Below, piece by piece: positions 8,964 through 19,400 of a stretch of 47,715 nucleotides of DNA (within the stretch, counting starts at the first letter, position 1; each line of letters opens with the position of its first letter). Under the pieces are notes generated by a model. That model was given only the letters and a program-made list of their open reading frames with translations, did not search any database and was not told the DNA's origin. Origin of the DNA: a virus. Location: IMG/VR virus record IMGVR_UViG_3300022890_000034, positions 1 through 47,715 of that record; one strand, 5' to 3'. The position numbers were made by a program, and so were the translations under genes.

Positions 8964-10335
8964 GTATGAACTTATAATTGATGAGGCCCTTAAGGCTGGT
9001 TTAAGTCCAGAGCAAATGACTCCGAGTAATTCTCAGCTACTTTATGAATGTCTTGGATTTAGATGTGGAAGGTTAGGTTTGGAAGCTGCGTTGTTAGGTA
9101 GTAATCCCTTGCCTTCTACAATTACTATGCACTACAACTGGCCTTTTCCGCAATTTCTAGTTGGAGATACTTATAATATATTAGTCATAAGGGACTTGGT
9201 TATTAACGCAGATTATGTATATGAAGTTTCAAGTGATTATTCTACAGTAACTTTAATCACTACACTTTCCCATGCCATCTATGGAATCGGCTCCTTAATG
9301 GAATTAGCAGACTTCGGCGAGTATGCTTTTATGACTAATGGAGTTGCAATGATCTATGGATGGAGTGGTTCGTGGACTGTTAGGTCAGCAGCTATTACAA
9401 CCGTCCCTATGATGGAGACTGTCTGTAACTTAAACGGTCAAGCAGTAGGTGGGAATGTTTCAAGTGTCTGGCATGACTGTGATGAGACATTTTATGTCTG
9501 GTCTAGAATTGGGAGTATAGAATTTACTCCAGACCTTGAGAACGAAGCTGGTTATCGTAGGTGTCCTTATGGTGGAGAAGTTTTTCATGTTAAAAAATTA
9601 GGTGGAAATGTAATTGGTTATTCGTCTAAAGGGATTACTTTGTTAAGTCCAGTCAACGATCCAGTAGCAGCTTATGGATTTAATGAGATGTATGACTTAG
9701 GGATTGTTAACAAAGGTGCAATAGATGGTGGGAACCTAGACCATGTGTTTGTGGATGAGGACTATAATGTTGTAAGAGTAAACGATAAAGGAATTAATTC
9801 ACTAGGCTACCAACAACATATGGTTCAGCTTGGTGAGACTGAGGACATCATAGTAAAACGCGACATTGTTAAGGGAGATTACTACATTGGCAATAGCACG
9901 AAGACATTCTTGTTATCAGCTAATGGATTGACCGAGGTCAACCAACATCCTTCTGCAGTATTCGGCGGAGGTTATTTACTTCCAGACACTGTTGATAGTA
10001 GATTGCCAATTATTACTACTGAACCATTTGATATGTCTTATAAAGGACAAAAGACAGTCTCCATAATCGAATCAGATATTTTCTCAGTCACTGGAGCTCA
10101 AGCGGCAGTTGACTATGCATTTGATCTTAACTCATGGGATAGTACAAACTTCACTCCTATCAACAATATGGGGATTGCAACTATTAATGCAGCAGGTGGT
10201 AGGTTTAGGTTTAAGCTAAAATTCACTGACATAAATGATGACTTTAGAATTGGCTACATGGGAGTTAGATATAAAATGACTGACTTACGTGGAATTCGCG
10301 GAGTCTACGCGCCACCTATCAGAGGACAGAAGTAA
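8956..10335 (+). CDS. Tail hub/nozzle protein (P22 gp10 / T7 gp12-like)
   Basis: 459 residues. ATG 8956 was chosen because it overlaps the previous stop and has GAGGAAGAG in front; an upstream TTG at 8941 lacks a site. The protein is largely beta, with blades reading like a nozzle propeller: FMTNGVAMIYGWSGSW, ETFYVWSRIGSIEFTP, NVIGYSSKGITLLSP, DHVFVDEDYNVVRVND. A late section (LPIITTEPFDMSYKGQKTVS) is typical for phage stabilisation or nozzle proteins. It sits after the adaptor and before internal virion proteins, exactly where podoviruses keep this gene. Confidence 0.7.
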   Translation: MREYELIIDEALKAGLSPEQMTPSNSQLLYECLGFRCGRLGLEAALLGSNPLPSTITMHYNWPFPQFLVGDTYNILVIRDLVINADYVYEVSSDYSTVTLITTLSHAIYGIGSLMELADFGEYAFMTNGVAMIYGWSGSWTVRSAAITTVPMMETVCNLNGQAVGGNVSSVWHDCDETFYVWSRIGSIEFTPDLENEAGYRRCPYGGEVFHVKKLGGNVIGYSSKGITLLSPVNDPVAAYGFNEMYDLGIVNKGAIDGGNLDHVFVDEDYNVVRVNDKGINSLGYQQHMVQLGETEDIIVKRDIVKGDYYIGNSTKTFLLSANGLTEVNQHPSAVFGGGYLLPDTVDSRLPIITTEPFDMSYKGQKTVSIIESDIFSVTGAQAAVDYAFDLNSWDSTNFTPINNMGIATINAAGGRFRFKLKFTDINDDFRIGYMGVRYKMTDLRGIRGVYAPPIRGQK

Positions 10336-10827
10336 ATGAAGACTTTAATTAATAAATTGTTACCTGAGCAAGTATCTGCCTTCTGGAATGTTATTAAGTA
10401 TGCTTTGGAAGAATCACTTCCACCTTTCGTACATGATCATCCAGATAAAATGAATCGCGTTTTGACTTCTATCCTCTGTGGAAATATAGATGTGTGGGCT
10501 AGCTATAATAAATTACCAGATGAGACTATAAAATTTGAGAGCATTGCGGTTACGCAAGAACTATATGATGAACCAAGTGGAACTAAAAGCTTGCTTATTT
10601 ATTGTCTATTCGGGTATGATTATATAGATGAAGAAAGCTGGACGCAGAAATTTTCTACAGTTATCAAAGCTGCAAAGGAACTTGGATGCGTCCAAGTAAC
10701 TGCTTATTCTAATGTTGAGAAAGTTATAGAATCAGCTAAAAAATTCGGTGGAGATACAAGTTATACTTTCATATCCTTTGATGTTGATGAGACCGTTAAA
10801 AAATTTAACGGACTATTGGGGAGCTGA
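10336..10827 (+). CDS. GNAT-fold-like small protein in virion operon
   Basis: 163 residues. The order helix (LPEQVSAFWNVIKYALEE), strand (GNIDVWASYN), strand (SLLIYCLFGYDY), helix (KFSTVIKAAKELG) and strand (VQVTAYSN) followed by VIESAKKFGG resembles a GNAT acetyltransferase-like fold. Such proteins often occur beside podovirus internal virion genes. The acetyl-CoA loop (R/QxxGxG/A) is not clear, so it may be catalytically inactive. It is adjacent to the nozzle gene without a gap. The last codons overlap a 25-bp palindrome copy. Confidence 0.55.
   Translation: MKTLINKLLPEQVSAFWNVIKYALEESLPPFVHDHPDKMNRVLTSILCGNIDVWASYNKLPDETIKFESIAVTQELYDEPSGTKSLLIYCLFGYDYIDEESWTQKFSTVIKAAKELGCVQVTAYSNVEKVIESAKKFGGDTSYTFISFDVDETVKKFNGLLGS
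10790..10814. repeat. 25-bp palindrome family, copy 4 (inside gene end)
   Basis: Half sites are AGACCGTT and AACGGACT. It lies in the last codons of the gene at 10336 and ends 15 bases before ATG 10830, with a GGGGAG site between. The coding sequence evidently tolerates the element (residues near ETVKKFNGL). Confidence 0.85.
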
Positions 10828-10829
10828 AG

Positions 10830-12212
10830 ATGAAAATAATTACTAAATGTGTGATAGACATTAAAACGTCTAAAGTCATAGAAGAAGAATCTTTTGATTA
10901 TATAGGACCTTTGGCTTTATGTAGTGGTGGAGGAAGTTCTGGCGCATCAAGTTGGCCTGAGTATCTCCAGAATTCACATGCTTCTATGTTGTCACATGGG
11001 ACTGGTGGAACTCAGATATCCACAGATATCATGCAGACAATGAATGCAATGTATGATAATAGTCCTTGGATAGGTTTTGATGCTTATAATCCTGATGTAA
11101 TTATGGGTGAAAGTGTTGCTGCAGTAGCTGTGTTTGCAAGTTTACTATCAGGCATTGATGAATTAACTGACTGGTCAAGGTTTTATAGTTTAGCAAAATC
11201 AACACTTGCTGTTCCTCCAGATGGGTTGGTGGTAGAAGATTTAGAAGTAGACGACGTAGATGTGACTGGTATAAGTGATTTAGCTATAGATGACATGACA
11301 GCTATTGATGATTTAGTAGTCGCTGATGCTGCTGGAGTTACAGACGCGGAAATTATACTTGATGTAGATGCATTCGCAGATCAACTAGATGATGAAATAC
11401 TTACCAAGGTCCTTCCTCGATTTAAACGTGGGATGCAAGATATCAATGCAGTTGTTTCTTCAGCCTTTGTTATTGGATCTTCTAACATTGAAGGCTTTAG
11501 GGACAGGGATGTTGCTAAGCATAATTCAGTACTACGTGTAAATGCTGCTATGAAAAATGCAGATGTTGATGTGTCTAATATGAACAAAGATGTTCAGGTT
11601 GGACTAGGTAATATAAACAAAGATATTGATTCAGCTAAAGTTGATATCTTAAAGGACGTAGATGTTGGTAAGACTAACATTGGAAAAGATATTAAAATTG
11701 CTGAGACTAATGTTAATAAGGATATGCAAGTTGGAATTGCTAATTTAAGGAAAGACACTCAAGTTGGCGAGATAAATATCAAGTCAGCTGTTGAGTATGA
11801 AAGAATGTATCTTGAAGGTGCGTCACAGATGATGCAGATTTATGGGCAGAAAATATCTGCAAATGATAGTCTTGGCAGGATGACTGTTGATAGTAATAGA
11901 ATTAGAATTGTGGGATATAAAGAATGGAAGGATATGGAGAATACAATAGCTGTCTCAGATGCCTTATGGAATATTGAACTATTTCAGTATGGGGCTAATT
12001 TGTTGGCTGCAATATCTGGTGGGACTATGGGAAATGTCACTGAGAAGCCATCTGCTGCAATAAGTGCAATCGGTGGTGCGTTAGGTGGTGCGAGTGCTGG
12101 TGCACAGATTGGTGCGAATACTGGTGGAGGTGGATACGGAGCTGCTTACGGTGCAGCTATTGGCGCAGTGTTAGGTGCTGCAGGTGGGTTGATTTCTAGA
12201 AATAATTCGTAA
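10830..12212 (+). CDS. Internal virion protein with hendecad repeats and glycine-zipper tail
   Basis: 460 residues. Residues 250-315 are six consecutive 11-residue repeats of the form N(I/M/V)xKDxxVGxx. The last 60 residues are a glycine/alanine-rich segment (GGALGGASAGAQIG, then AAYGAAIGAVLGAAGG) of the type that inserts in membranes. Residues 125-190 are very acidic (EDLEVDDVDVTG). By position (third from the end of the late operon, before two larger internal proteins) it is a candidate ejection-channel component like T7 gp14/gp15. No sequence homology to those is claimed. A GGGGAG site precedes ATG 10830. Confidence 0.65.
   Translation: MKIITKCVIDIKTSKVIEEESFDYIGPLALCSGGGSSGASSWPEYLQNSHASMLSHGTGGTQISTDIMQTMNAMYDNSPWIGFDAYNPDVIMGESVAAVAVFASLLSGIDELTDWSRFYSLAKSTLAVPPDGLVVEDLEVDDVDVTGISDLAIDDMTAIDDLVVADAAGVTDAEIILDVDAFADQLDDEILTKVLPRFKRGMQDINAVVSSAFVIGSSNIEGFRDRDVAKHNSVLRVNAAMKNADVDVSNMNKDVQVGLGNINKDIDSAKVDILKDVDVGKTNIGKDIKIAETNVNKDMQVGIANLRKDTQVGEINIKSAVEYERMYLEGASQMMQIYGQKISANDSLGRMTVDSNRIRIVGYKEWKDMENTIAVSDALWNIELFQYGANLLAAISGGTMGNVTEKPSAAISAIGGALGGASAGAQIGANTGGGGYGAAYGAAIGAVLGAAGGLISRNNS
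11577..11774 (+). repeat. Six degenerate 33-bp (11-residue) tandem repeats in coding sequence
   Basis: The units start at 11577, 11610, 11643, 11676, 11709 and 11742. The protein units read NMNKDVQVGLG, NINKDIDSAKV, DILKDVDVGKT, NIGKDIKIAET, NVNKDMQVGIA and NLRKDTQVGEI. Third-codon positions have drifted, so the period is kept at the protein level. Hendecads favour right-handed coiled coils or amphipathic helices. Confidence 0.85.
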
Positions 12213-12231
12213 ACTGTTTGAGGTGATTATT

Positions 12232-13479
12232 ATGGCTGGTTTTGAAGGTTTAATGGGTTCGTTTGATGAAGCTATGAGAAATCCTGCTATACTCAATGTT
12301 ATGGCTACTCTAGCTCAAGGGGTTAGTCCAAAGGGAACTGCAGGTCAAGCATTAGGTGCGTTAAGTAGTCAAATGATTAGGACTAAGAGTAAAGCTAATT
12401 TGCTGCAGAAACTACTTGGTGGTGGAGATGAAGAAGGTGGATTAGGTTTAACAGGTGAAGATGTTCTGCAGATGCCTGAGTCTATGGGCGGCGGTTTTAT
12501 GTCTGGTAATGCGCCTAGTAGTCTATCTGGAAAGGGAAAACTTACCATGAGTGAAGATGGTAAGATTAACATTTCTGGAGATGAAAATTATATTAGAAAC
12601 ATATCAGGAATTGGTGGAAGGCAAGGTGGTGGACAGATCACACCTCAAATGTCTTCTCAAGCACCTATTCAAAATCCTACAAGTCAACCTAACAACTCAG
12701 CGCAGGCAAAGTATGCAAACCCTTTCGCGTCCAGTCAGCCTAGTTTGACAACTGCTGACCTGGCTGGACTAACTTCTGAAGATATAAATCAAGCAGTTAC
12801 GTTAATGTTGGGTAATAGAGAACTTGGAAGAAAGACTACATCTGATATCTATGATGCTACTTATAAAATGGGGATGTTAGGGACGCAACAGAAAGATGCG
12901 GAGACTAAACGACTTACTGAACAAAGAGCTAGCGCGCCATTCATAGGTGGGTATAATAAATCTGAGTTTAAATCTTTACCATCAGATGAACAAGAGTATA
13001 CTGTGTATAAGTCATCTGAAGAAAGTCAAAGTAGATCTCCTGTGTCTAGGCGGGAATTCAAGATGATGGAGCCTACGGTTAAGGAAAAATTTCTAAGATC
13101 TGCATTGAAAGATCCTGCGCTTAAAGGTATTGCAAAGGAACTGGCTCAGGCTGGAGTTACTCCACTTAAGGATAAAGTTGCTGAGAAAGGTGCATTTGCA
13201 GATGTTAAGTCTAAGAAGTACTTTACTAGTCCAAATGGCCTCAGTAAAGATGTTAATAAGTATATGAGTAGTGAGGAAGTTGGTAATAAGAAATTCATGC
13301 TTGGAGGTGATGAGGATAAAATATCTAAATTTATTGACTCAGAAAAGTCTTCCTTCATAGCAGACAAAATAACCTCTGGTGGTGGAGAAATAGTTGGTAG
13401 GAGAAAGGAAGGGTCTACTAGAATTTGGGATGTGAAATGGTCTGATGGAACTACCAGTGAGGTACGTTATGGCTTCTGA
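12232..13479 (+). CDS. Internal virion protein (second)
   Basis: 415 residues from ATG 12232, which has GAGGTG seven bases upstream; a GTG nine bases earlier is less likely. The N-terminus (FEGLMGSFDEAMRNPAILNVMATLAQG) is a helical motif often seen at the start of podovirus internal proteins. A low-complexity Q/S/N/P-rich middle (residues 125-175) and a charged helical C-terminus follow. Its stop overlaps the next start, so it is made with the giant protein at 13469. A structural or ejection role is inferred from position. Confidence 0.6.
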   Translation: MAGFEGLMGSFDEAMRNPAILNVMATLAQGVSPKGTAGQALGALSSQMIRTKSKANLLQKLLGGGDEEGGLGLTGEDVLQMPESMGGGFMSGNAPSSLSGKGKLTMSEDGKINISGDENYIRNISGIGGRQGGGQITPQMSSQAPIQNPTSQPNNSAQAKYANPFASSQPSLTTADLAGLTSEDINQAVTLMLGNRELGRKTTSDIYDATYKMGMLGTQQKDAETKRLTEQRASAPFIGGYNKSEFKSLPSDEQEYTVYKSSEESQSRSPVSRREFKMMEPTVKEKFLRSALKDPALKGIAKELAQAGVTPLKDKVAEKGAFADVKSKKYFTSPNGLSKDVNKYMSSEEVGNKKFMLGGDEDKISKFIDSEKSSFIADKITSGGGEIVGRRKEGSTRIWDVKWSDGTTSEVRYGF

Positions 13480-16400
13480 AGAATCACTATGGAATAACTT
13501 ATCGTCAGATGATGAAGAGTCTAATTGGACTAATCCAAGTAAGTCATTGGCTAGTGAGGAATCTAACTGGGATAGCATAGGTAATGAAAATAAAGTTAAT
13601 GCTAAAGATCCTTTAAAATACTCTTTCGAACCATCTGATAAATCAGAACCTTACCTGCAAAGTACTTCCGCTGCAGAGAAAAAGTATGGCTTGCCGGAAA
13701 ATTTACTTAACCAGTTAATTAATACTGAGAGTGAATTTAATCCAGATGCGCTGAACCCAAGTGGTGCAACTGGCATTGCACAGATAGTTCCTAAGTGGCA
13801 TCCTAAGGTTGATGCTACTGATCCGAACGCGTCCATAGATTACGCAGCTAGTTTACTTAAGAAGCACCATGATAAGTTTGGAGATTGGGATAGTGCACTA
13901 GCTGCTTATAATGCAGGGCCTAATAGGGTTAGTAAGGGAATGGATAAGTTGCCAGAGGAAACTAAGAATTACCTGGCAAAGATAAATGCCTTTAGAGTTA
14001 AGGAAGCTGAGAAGGCTAAGGTTGGGGAAGTTCCAGTAATTGAAGATCTTGAAACCCCTAAGTTTGAAGAGGCTGGTAAAGGAACTATCCAGGGCAAGTT
14101 AATGACTGAGCAATTAGCTCCTTCCGTTCAGGAGTTTGATACACTTAAAGCTAATCCTATTTTGGCAGAAAACTTTGTGGGTGAGGTTACAGAGACTTTA
14201 CAAGGCTATGCTAATCTTGCAACACAGCCTATGGAGGTTATTAGAGGTGGTGCGGAGTTTGCATTGAGTTTGCCAGGATTTGGTCTTGGGGTGATAGGTG
14301 CTACTCAGAAGATAATGGAGAGGATGGGAAGGCCTTTTACATTTAATGACTTGTATGATTCTGCTAGTGAAGGTATGGAAAACTTGCAGACTTACTGGGG
14401 CGAGAAGATGGTTGAGCCTTTGCTTGGCAAGCCGTCTGCGGTGAGTCAGTTAGTTGGGCAAACAGCTATGGCACCGGCTATAGGCATCTCAATGGTAGCT
14501 GGGAATTTATCTAATGCATTTAGAGACAACCCTAATGTACAAGGATTGATTAAGTTCTTAGGTGACATAGGTGGGTTGGTTGCACTGAGTAGAATCTATC
14601 ATGGTAGCAAAGCAGAGGTAACTGCTAAGGCTGAAGAGATTGTTGAGAGAGCAAAGGTTATAGCTAATAAAGAAAGTTTGTTAGACAAGACCTTTGATGA
14701 AGCTATTAAAGCTGCGCAGGTAGAAGTGATTAAGACAGAGAAGAATCAACTTGAGTTGGAAGCGAAGGAGTTGCAGAAGAATTTAGATTATGAGAAGATG
14801 ATTAAGAATGATCTGAGTTCGAAGACTAAGAAAATTAAACAGATTAAACAAAAGCAAGGTGAGATTCTTGACGTTCAGGTTAATAAAGCACTTGAGAAAT
14901 TACCTGATGGGAAAGACCGTTCAAAAATTAAACGGACTGAGGAAGTTAAAGTTGAGGAAGTAGTTGATGAACCGGCTACTGATCTTGACTTGGATACAAG
15001 TATAGTCAGAGAACCTATAGAATTCTCTACCCAAAGATCTCCATTCCGAGAACATGACGCGGAAGCAACTAATGCAATGCATAAGGTTTATGGAGAGCGT
15101 GAGAAAGGTGTGGCTAATGATCCAGAACTATTCACAGGCAAACTAATCAATGATGTTAATAGATACTTAAATGGAGAAGAAGTTCCTATTGAACAGGTTA
15201 GGGAAGGACTTAGTAGCTTGTCGATGAGGGCTGAAGAGATTAAGGATATGTTTGTGGAAGACCCAACGTATCCTATGAACTTTATCAACTGGCAGGAGAT
15301 GGTAGGTGAGGCGGCCAAGTGGGCAAGGAAAGCAGAGAGAGTTGAAGTAGATCCATTTGCTGGTATAGATCTTAAGCCAGCCCCTAAGGTAAAGGCTGAA
15401 CCATTTGCTCCAGACATTTGGCAGGTTGAGCAACTACAACAAACATTAAATGCTATCAAAGCTGTAGGTGATCCTATGGCTAGTCTTATACAGAACTTTG
15501 GTAGGGACTTAGGATCTAGGCTATACGATTCAATTAGTGATATACTTGGTAAGGAAGGGGACTTCCCTAAAGGTAATAGAGCTGAGGAAGTATTTGCAAA
15601 TGCAGATCGTAAAATTGTTGAACGGACTGGTGAACCAAGTGTTAGACTTAATACTATGATTCCACTGGACGAAGTTCCTAGACAAGTTAGAAAAGCTTTA
15701 GGTGGTGCAAAGAAATTATTTGACTCAGTTGCAACTGGTGATATTTATAGGAATAAAAAACTATGGAATAAGACTGGTTACTGGCTTGATAAGGATGGAA
15801 ACTTCCGTTATGAGATTCCTAACTACATAGATATCTATAATAAGAAAAATAAAACTAGGTTCAACTGGCTTAGGTTACGAGATGAAGGGCCGCAGAAACT
15901 TCCTGATGTGCTGAAGAATGATGAGCTGTATAAAGCAGTTCCTAAGTTAAAAGATGTAACAGTTATAGTTAATGAAGACCTAGCTTCTCAAGGTATGTAT
16001 AGTAAAACAACCAACTCAATAATGATGCGTCTTGCACCTGACTTTGAAACCTTAGTACATGAAATCCAACATGCAGTTGAGTCAAAGGCTAATACAAAGT
16101 TCCAAGGCACTAACATAACCATGCAAGAAGTAAAGAAGATGTCTCAGTTTACTAATGAACTAATAGCAACTGCTAAGAGTCCTGAAGTAAAAAGAATGGC
16201 TAGGGTGTTTAGGGAAGACTATCTGCGCAATGCAACTAATCCAGACGCTGTGCCTATGTATACAATGAGTGATCTTTACAGGGAAGCTAAGAAAAGTCCT
16301 GATGACTATTGGAAGCTGCAGGAATTAGATAAGAGGATTTTCTCAGAAGACCCATTTGAATCTTATCAAAAAGATCCAGGCGAAGCATTGGCTAGGTTGG

Positions 16401-19400
16401 AGACTGAACGTAGTAACATGAGTGATCAGGCTAGGAAGAAAGAGGCGCCTTGGGAGACGTTGGATAAGATGTTAGAAGGTGAAGGGATTGAACCTTCAGG
16501 TGTGGAGCTTTACTCCGGCATACCAGTCGGCAAGGCTATTGATTTATTGAAAGACACAGTTAAGAAATTTAAAGGTAGAATAATCAAAACTGTAAACAAA
16601 GATCAAAGTCAGATAATAAAAGACATAGCTAAGCTGCACACGGAAGGTAAGTTCGACGCTGACATTACGTTTAGCAAAGGTGTAATGTGGAGAGGGACTG
16701 GAATTGAACCAGGGTTAAAGTTTGACAAGAGGATTGAAAAAGAAGGAGTTACTAAAGCTGATGTAGGGAAGAAGATTCCACTGGATGATAAGTCAATTAA
16801 TTCTATAATGTTTGATCCGCCGTTTTTAGTTGAAGCCACTAAACCAGGTAAAGAACGAACTGGGATAATGGCTAAGAGATTCACCGCGTTTAGGACTGTA
16901 GATGAGATGTGGTCTTTTTACAAAGACACTATTAATGAATCTTTTAGAGTCCTTAAGCCTGGTGGGAAGTTGGTAACCAAGACACAGGATATTACTTATG
17001 GTAATAGAATGTGGGCGTCCTCTTCAGAGATTTACAACTTTGCAACCCAGGCAGGATTTAAACCAGTTGATAGGTTTATACTTGAGAAAGAGCACGGCAT
17101 GCCACTTCCGCCGAATGTGAAGGTTCAGAAGCATGCTAGGAAAAGTCATAGTGACTTCTGGGTATTTGAGAAACCAAAGAAAAGTTATACTTATCCAGAA
17201 CAAGGTGGAGTTAAGTTACTTGACATCACATCAGTTCCTGCTGAAGGTGCTAAAGCATTAGTGGCTGGTGCGAAGAAGTTAAGTGATTATACTAAACGTG
17301 CAAGGGGAATGAAAGCCTTCAGACCAGCGCAGGCAGCTAGGATGTTAAGGGAAGAATTTAACAGATCCTTTATTGATAGGTCTGGGAATATTAGAAATAA
17401 GTTACTTGATAAACTAGGAGATGATGGTTATAGCATAGTACAAAAAATGTACTTGTCTAAAGGTGCTTCGTCATTAGCTGCTAATAACTTAAAGCAAATG
17501 AGTAAGGAAGTTTATTCAGGACTAAGCAAGGATGGAAGAAGGATTTTAGATAATTTAATCTTAGCAGACCGCATGATAGACATTGGAAAGTATAAGACTG
17601 CTAAGCAATTTAAGTTTCCTGAAGGTCTTGAGCCGACTAACTCAGCGGCGTATAATGAGTTGTTTCAATTCATTGAGAAGATAGACGCTAAGACCGCGGC
17701 TGACCTAAAGCAAAGAGCGGGCGCGTACTTCGAGTGGATGAAGAAGCCACTTAAGGATTTGCTAGACAATGGATTGATTAGTGAAGAAGAGTTTAACAAC
17801 TTAATTGCACATAATTATAGGCAGATTAAACTCGTGGACGTATTTGATAAAAGGTATCAAGCGAAGGTTGGGAAGAAGAAAAGGACAGTCTATGATTCAG
17901 GTATTGAGTCACTTGCAAGAGGGCGGCAAACAGATGTGTTTGAACCTTCTAGTGAGATTATGGCACTTGAGGTTTTCAATAGATCTTATGGAAGAATATT
18001 AAACAACAAAGCTAATCAATCATTGCTTGAGCTTGCTAAGAGTCAACCTGAGAATGAATTTGTTAGAATTAAGGAAAAGAAAGGTGATAAGATTCCTAGT
18101 GGGTGGGATAGAACTTTTGTATATGAAAATGGTGAGCGGAAGTCTATGTACTTATCGCCGGAGATGTCTAAGGAATGGATAACTAGCAACCCAGAGATGA
18201 GTTATAAAGCAAGTCAGATGTTAAGGTATGCTAGTCTTTCTCCAGTACTTAGGACATTTGCTACTGGAATTAACTGGGGATTTGCACTAGCGAATTTACC
18301 TAGGGACATTCAACATGTTTGGTTTACTGCTAGAGCATTTAAAGATGGTAAATGGGAACCTATTTACAATCCTAACATGCCAGTGTTTGCTGCACAGATG
18401 GGAAGGGACATGGCTAGTGTGTTTACAGATGCTGTAACACGAAAAGGTAGGTATGAAGAATATATTAAAGACGGCGGAGGGATGGAGTTCTTAGTTCATC
18501 AAGGTAGACTGTTGCAAAGAGGAAGGCACGTTGAAGGTGGGATTGATAAAGTCTATGATTGGCTAGGTTACTTTGGTGAAACTAGTGAGATAATGACTAG
18601 GCTTGCGATTAGAGAACGGGCAATTAGGAAAGGGAAGAGTAAGCAGGAAGCTACGTTTATTGCTAGGGATTACATGGACTTTGGGCAGGGTGGAGGGATT
18701 GCAAAGGCTGCTGATAACGCGTTTCCTTACTTGAATGCGGCTATACAGGGAACTAGAGGATTGTTAAGGTCTTTCAAACCAGGCAGTGGAAGTGCATTGA
18801 GTTCGTCTTATAAATTAGCACAGTACGCTGCACTTACTTCTGGCCTGTATATAGCCATGACCAAGATGCATCCGGAGACTACTAAGGCACTTAAAGGCAG
18901 CATAGACATGCAAAATAATCAGTGTCTTCCATTAGGTGATGACTTTGGATTTGAAGACTCAAGAGGTCAGATGAGATATCCTTATTTGAAAATCCCTATT
19001 GACCCAGGACAGAAATTTTTTAAAACATTCTTTGAAGCAAGTACAGATAAATGGTTAGGTAATGAGGTAGATGTTAATAGGGTAGTAGATTCGTTGAAGG
19101 AGTTAAGTCCTGCTAGCGTCAGTGAACTACCGCCGACCATTAGTGGAGTACTTGGATATGTTACTAATAAGGATTTCTGGTTGAACGAAGACATCTGGAG
19201 GAAAACTGACAAAGCATTTGATTACCCAAGAAGTAAGGAAGAGTACATTCCTGGAAAAACGCCGCAAGCTTATATAGACTTCGGTGCAACCACTGGACTT
19301 TCTCCAGAACGAACCAAGTTTGCAGTTGAAGAATTAGTTACAAATGGAACTGTGTGGAGTTACTTGCTTGGTCAAGGCTACGATGCAATGTTTGGTGATC

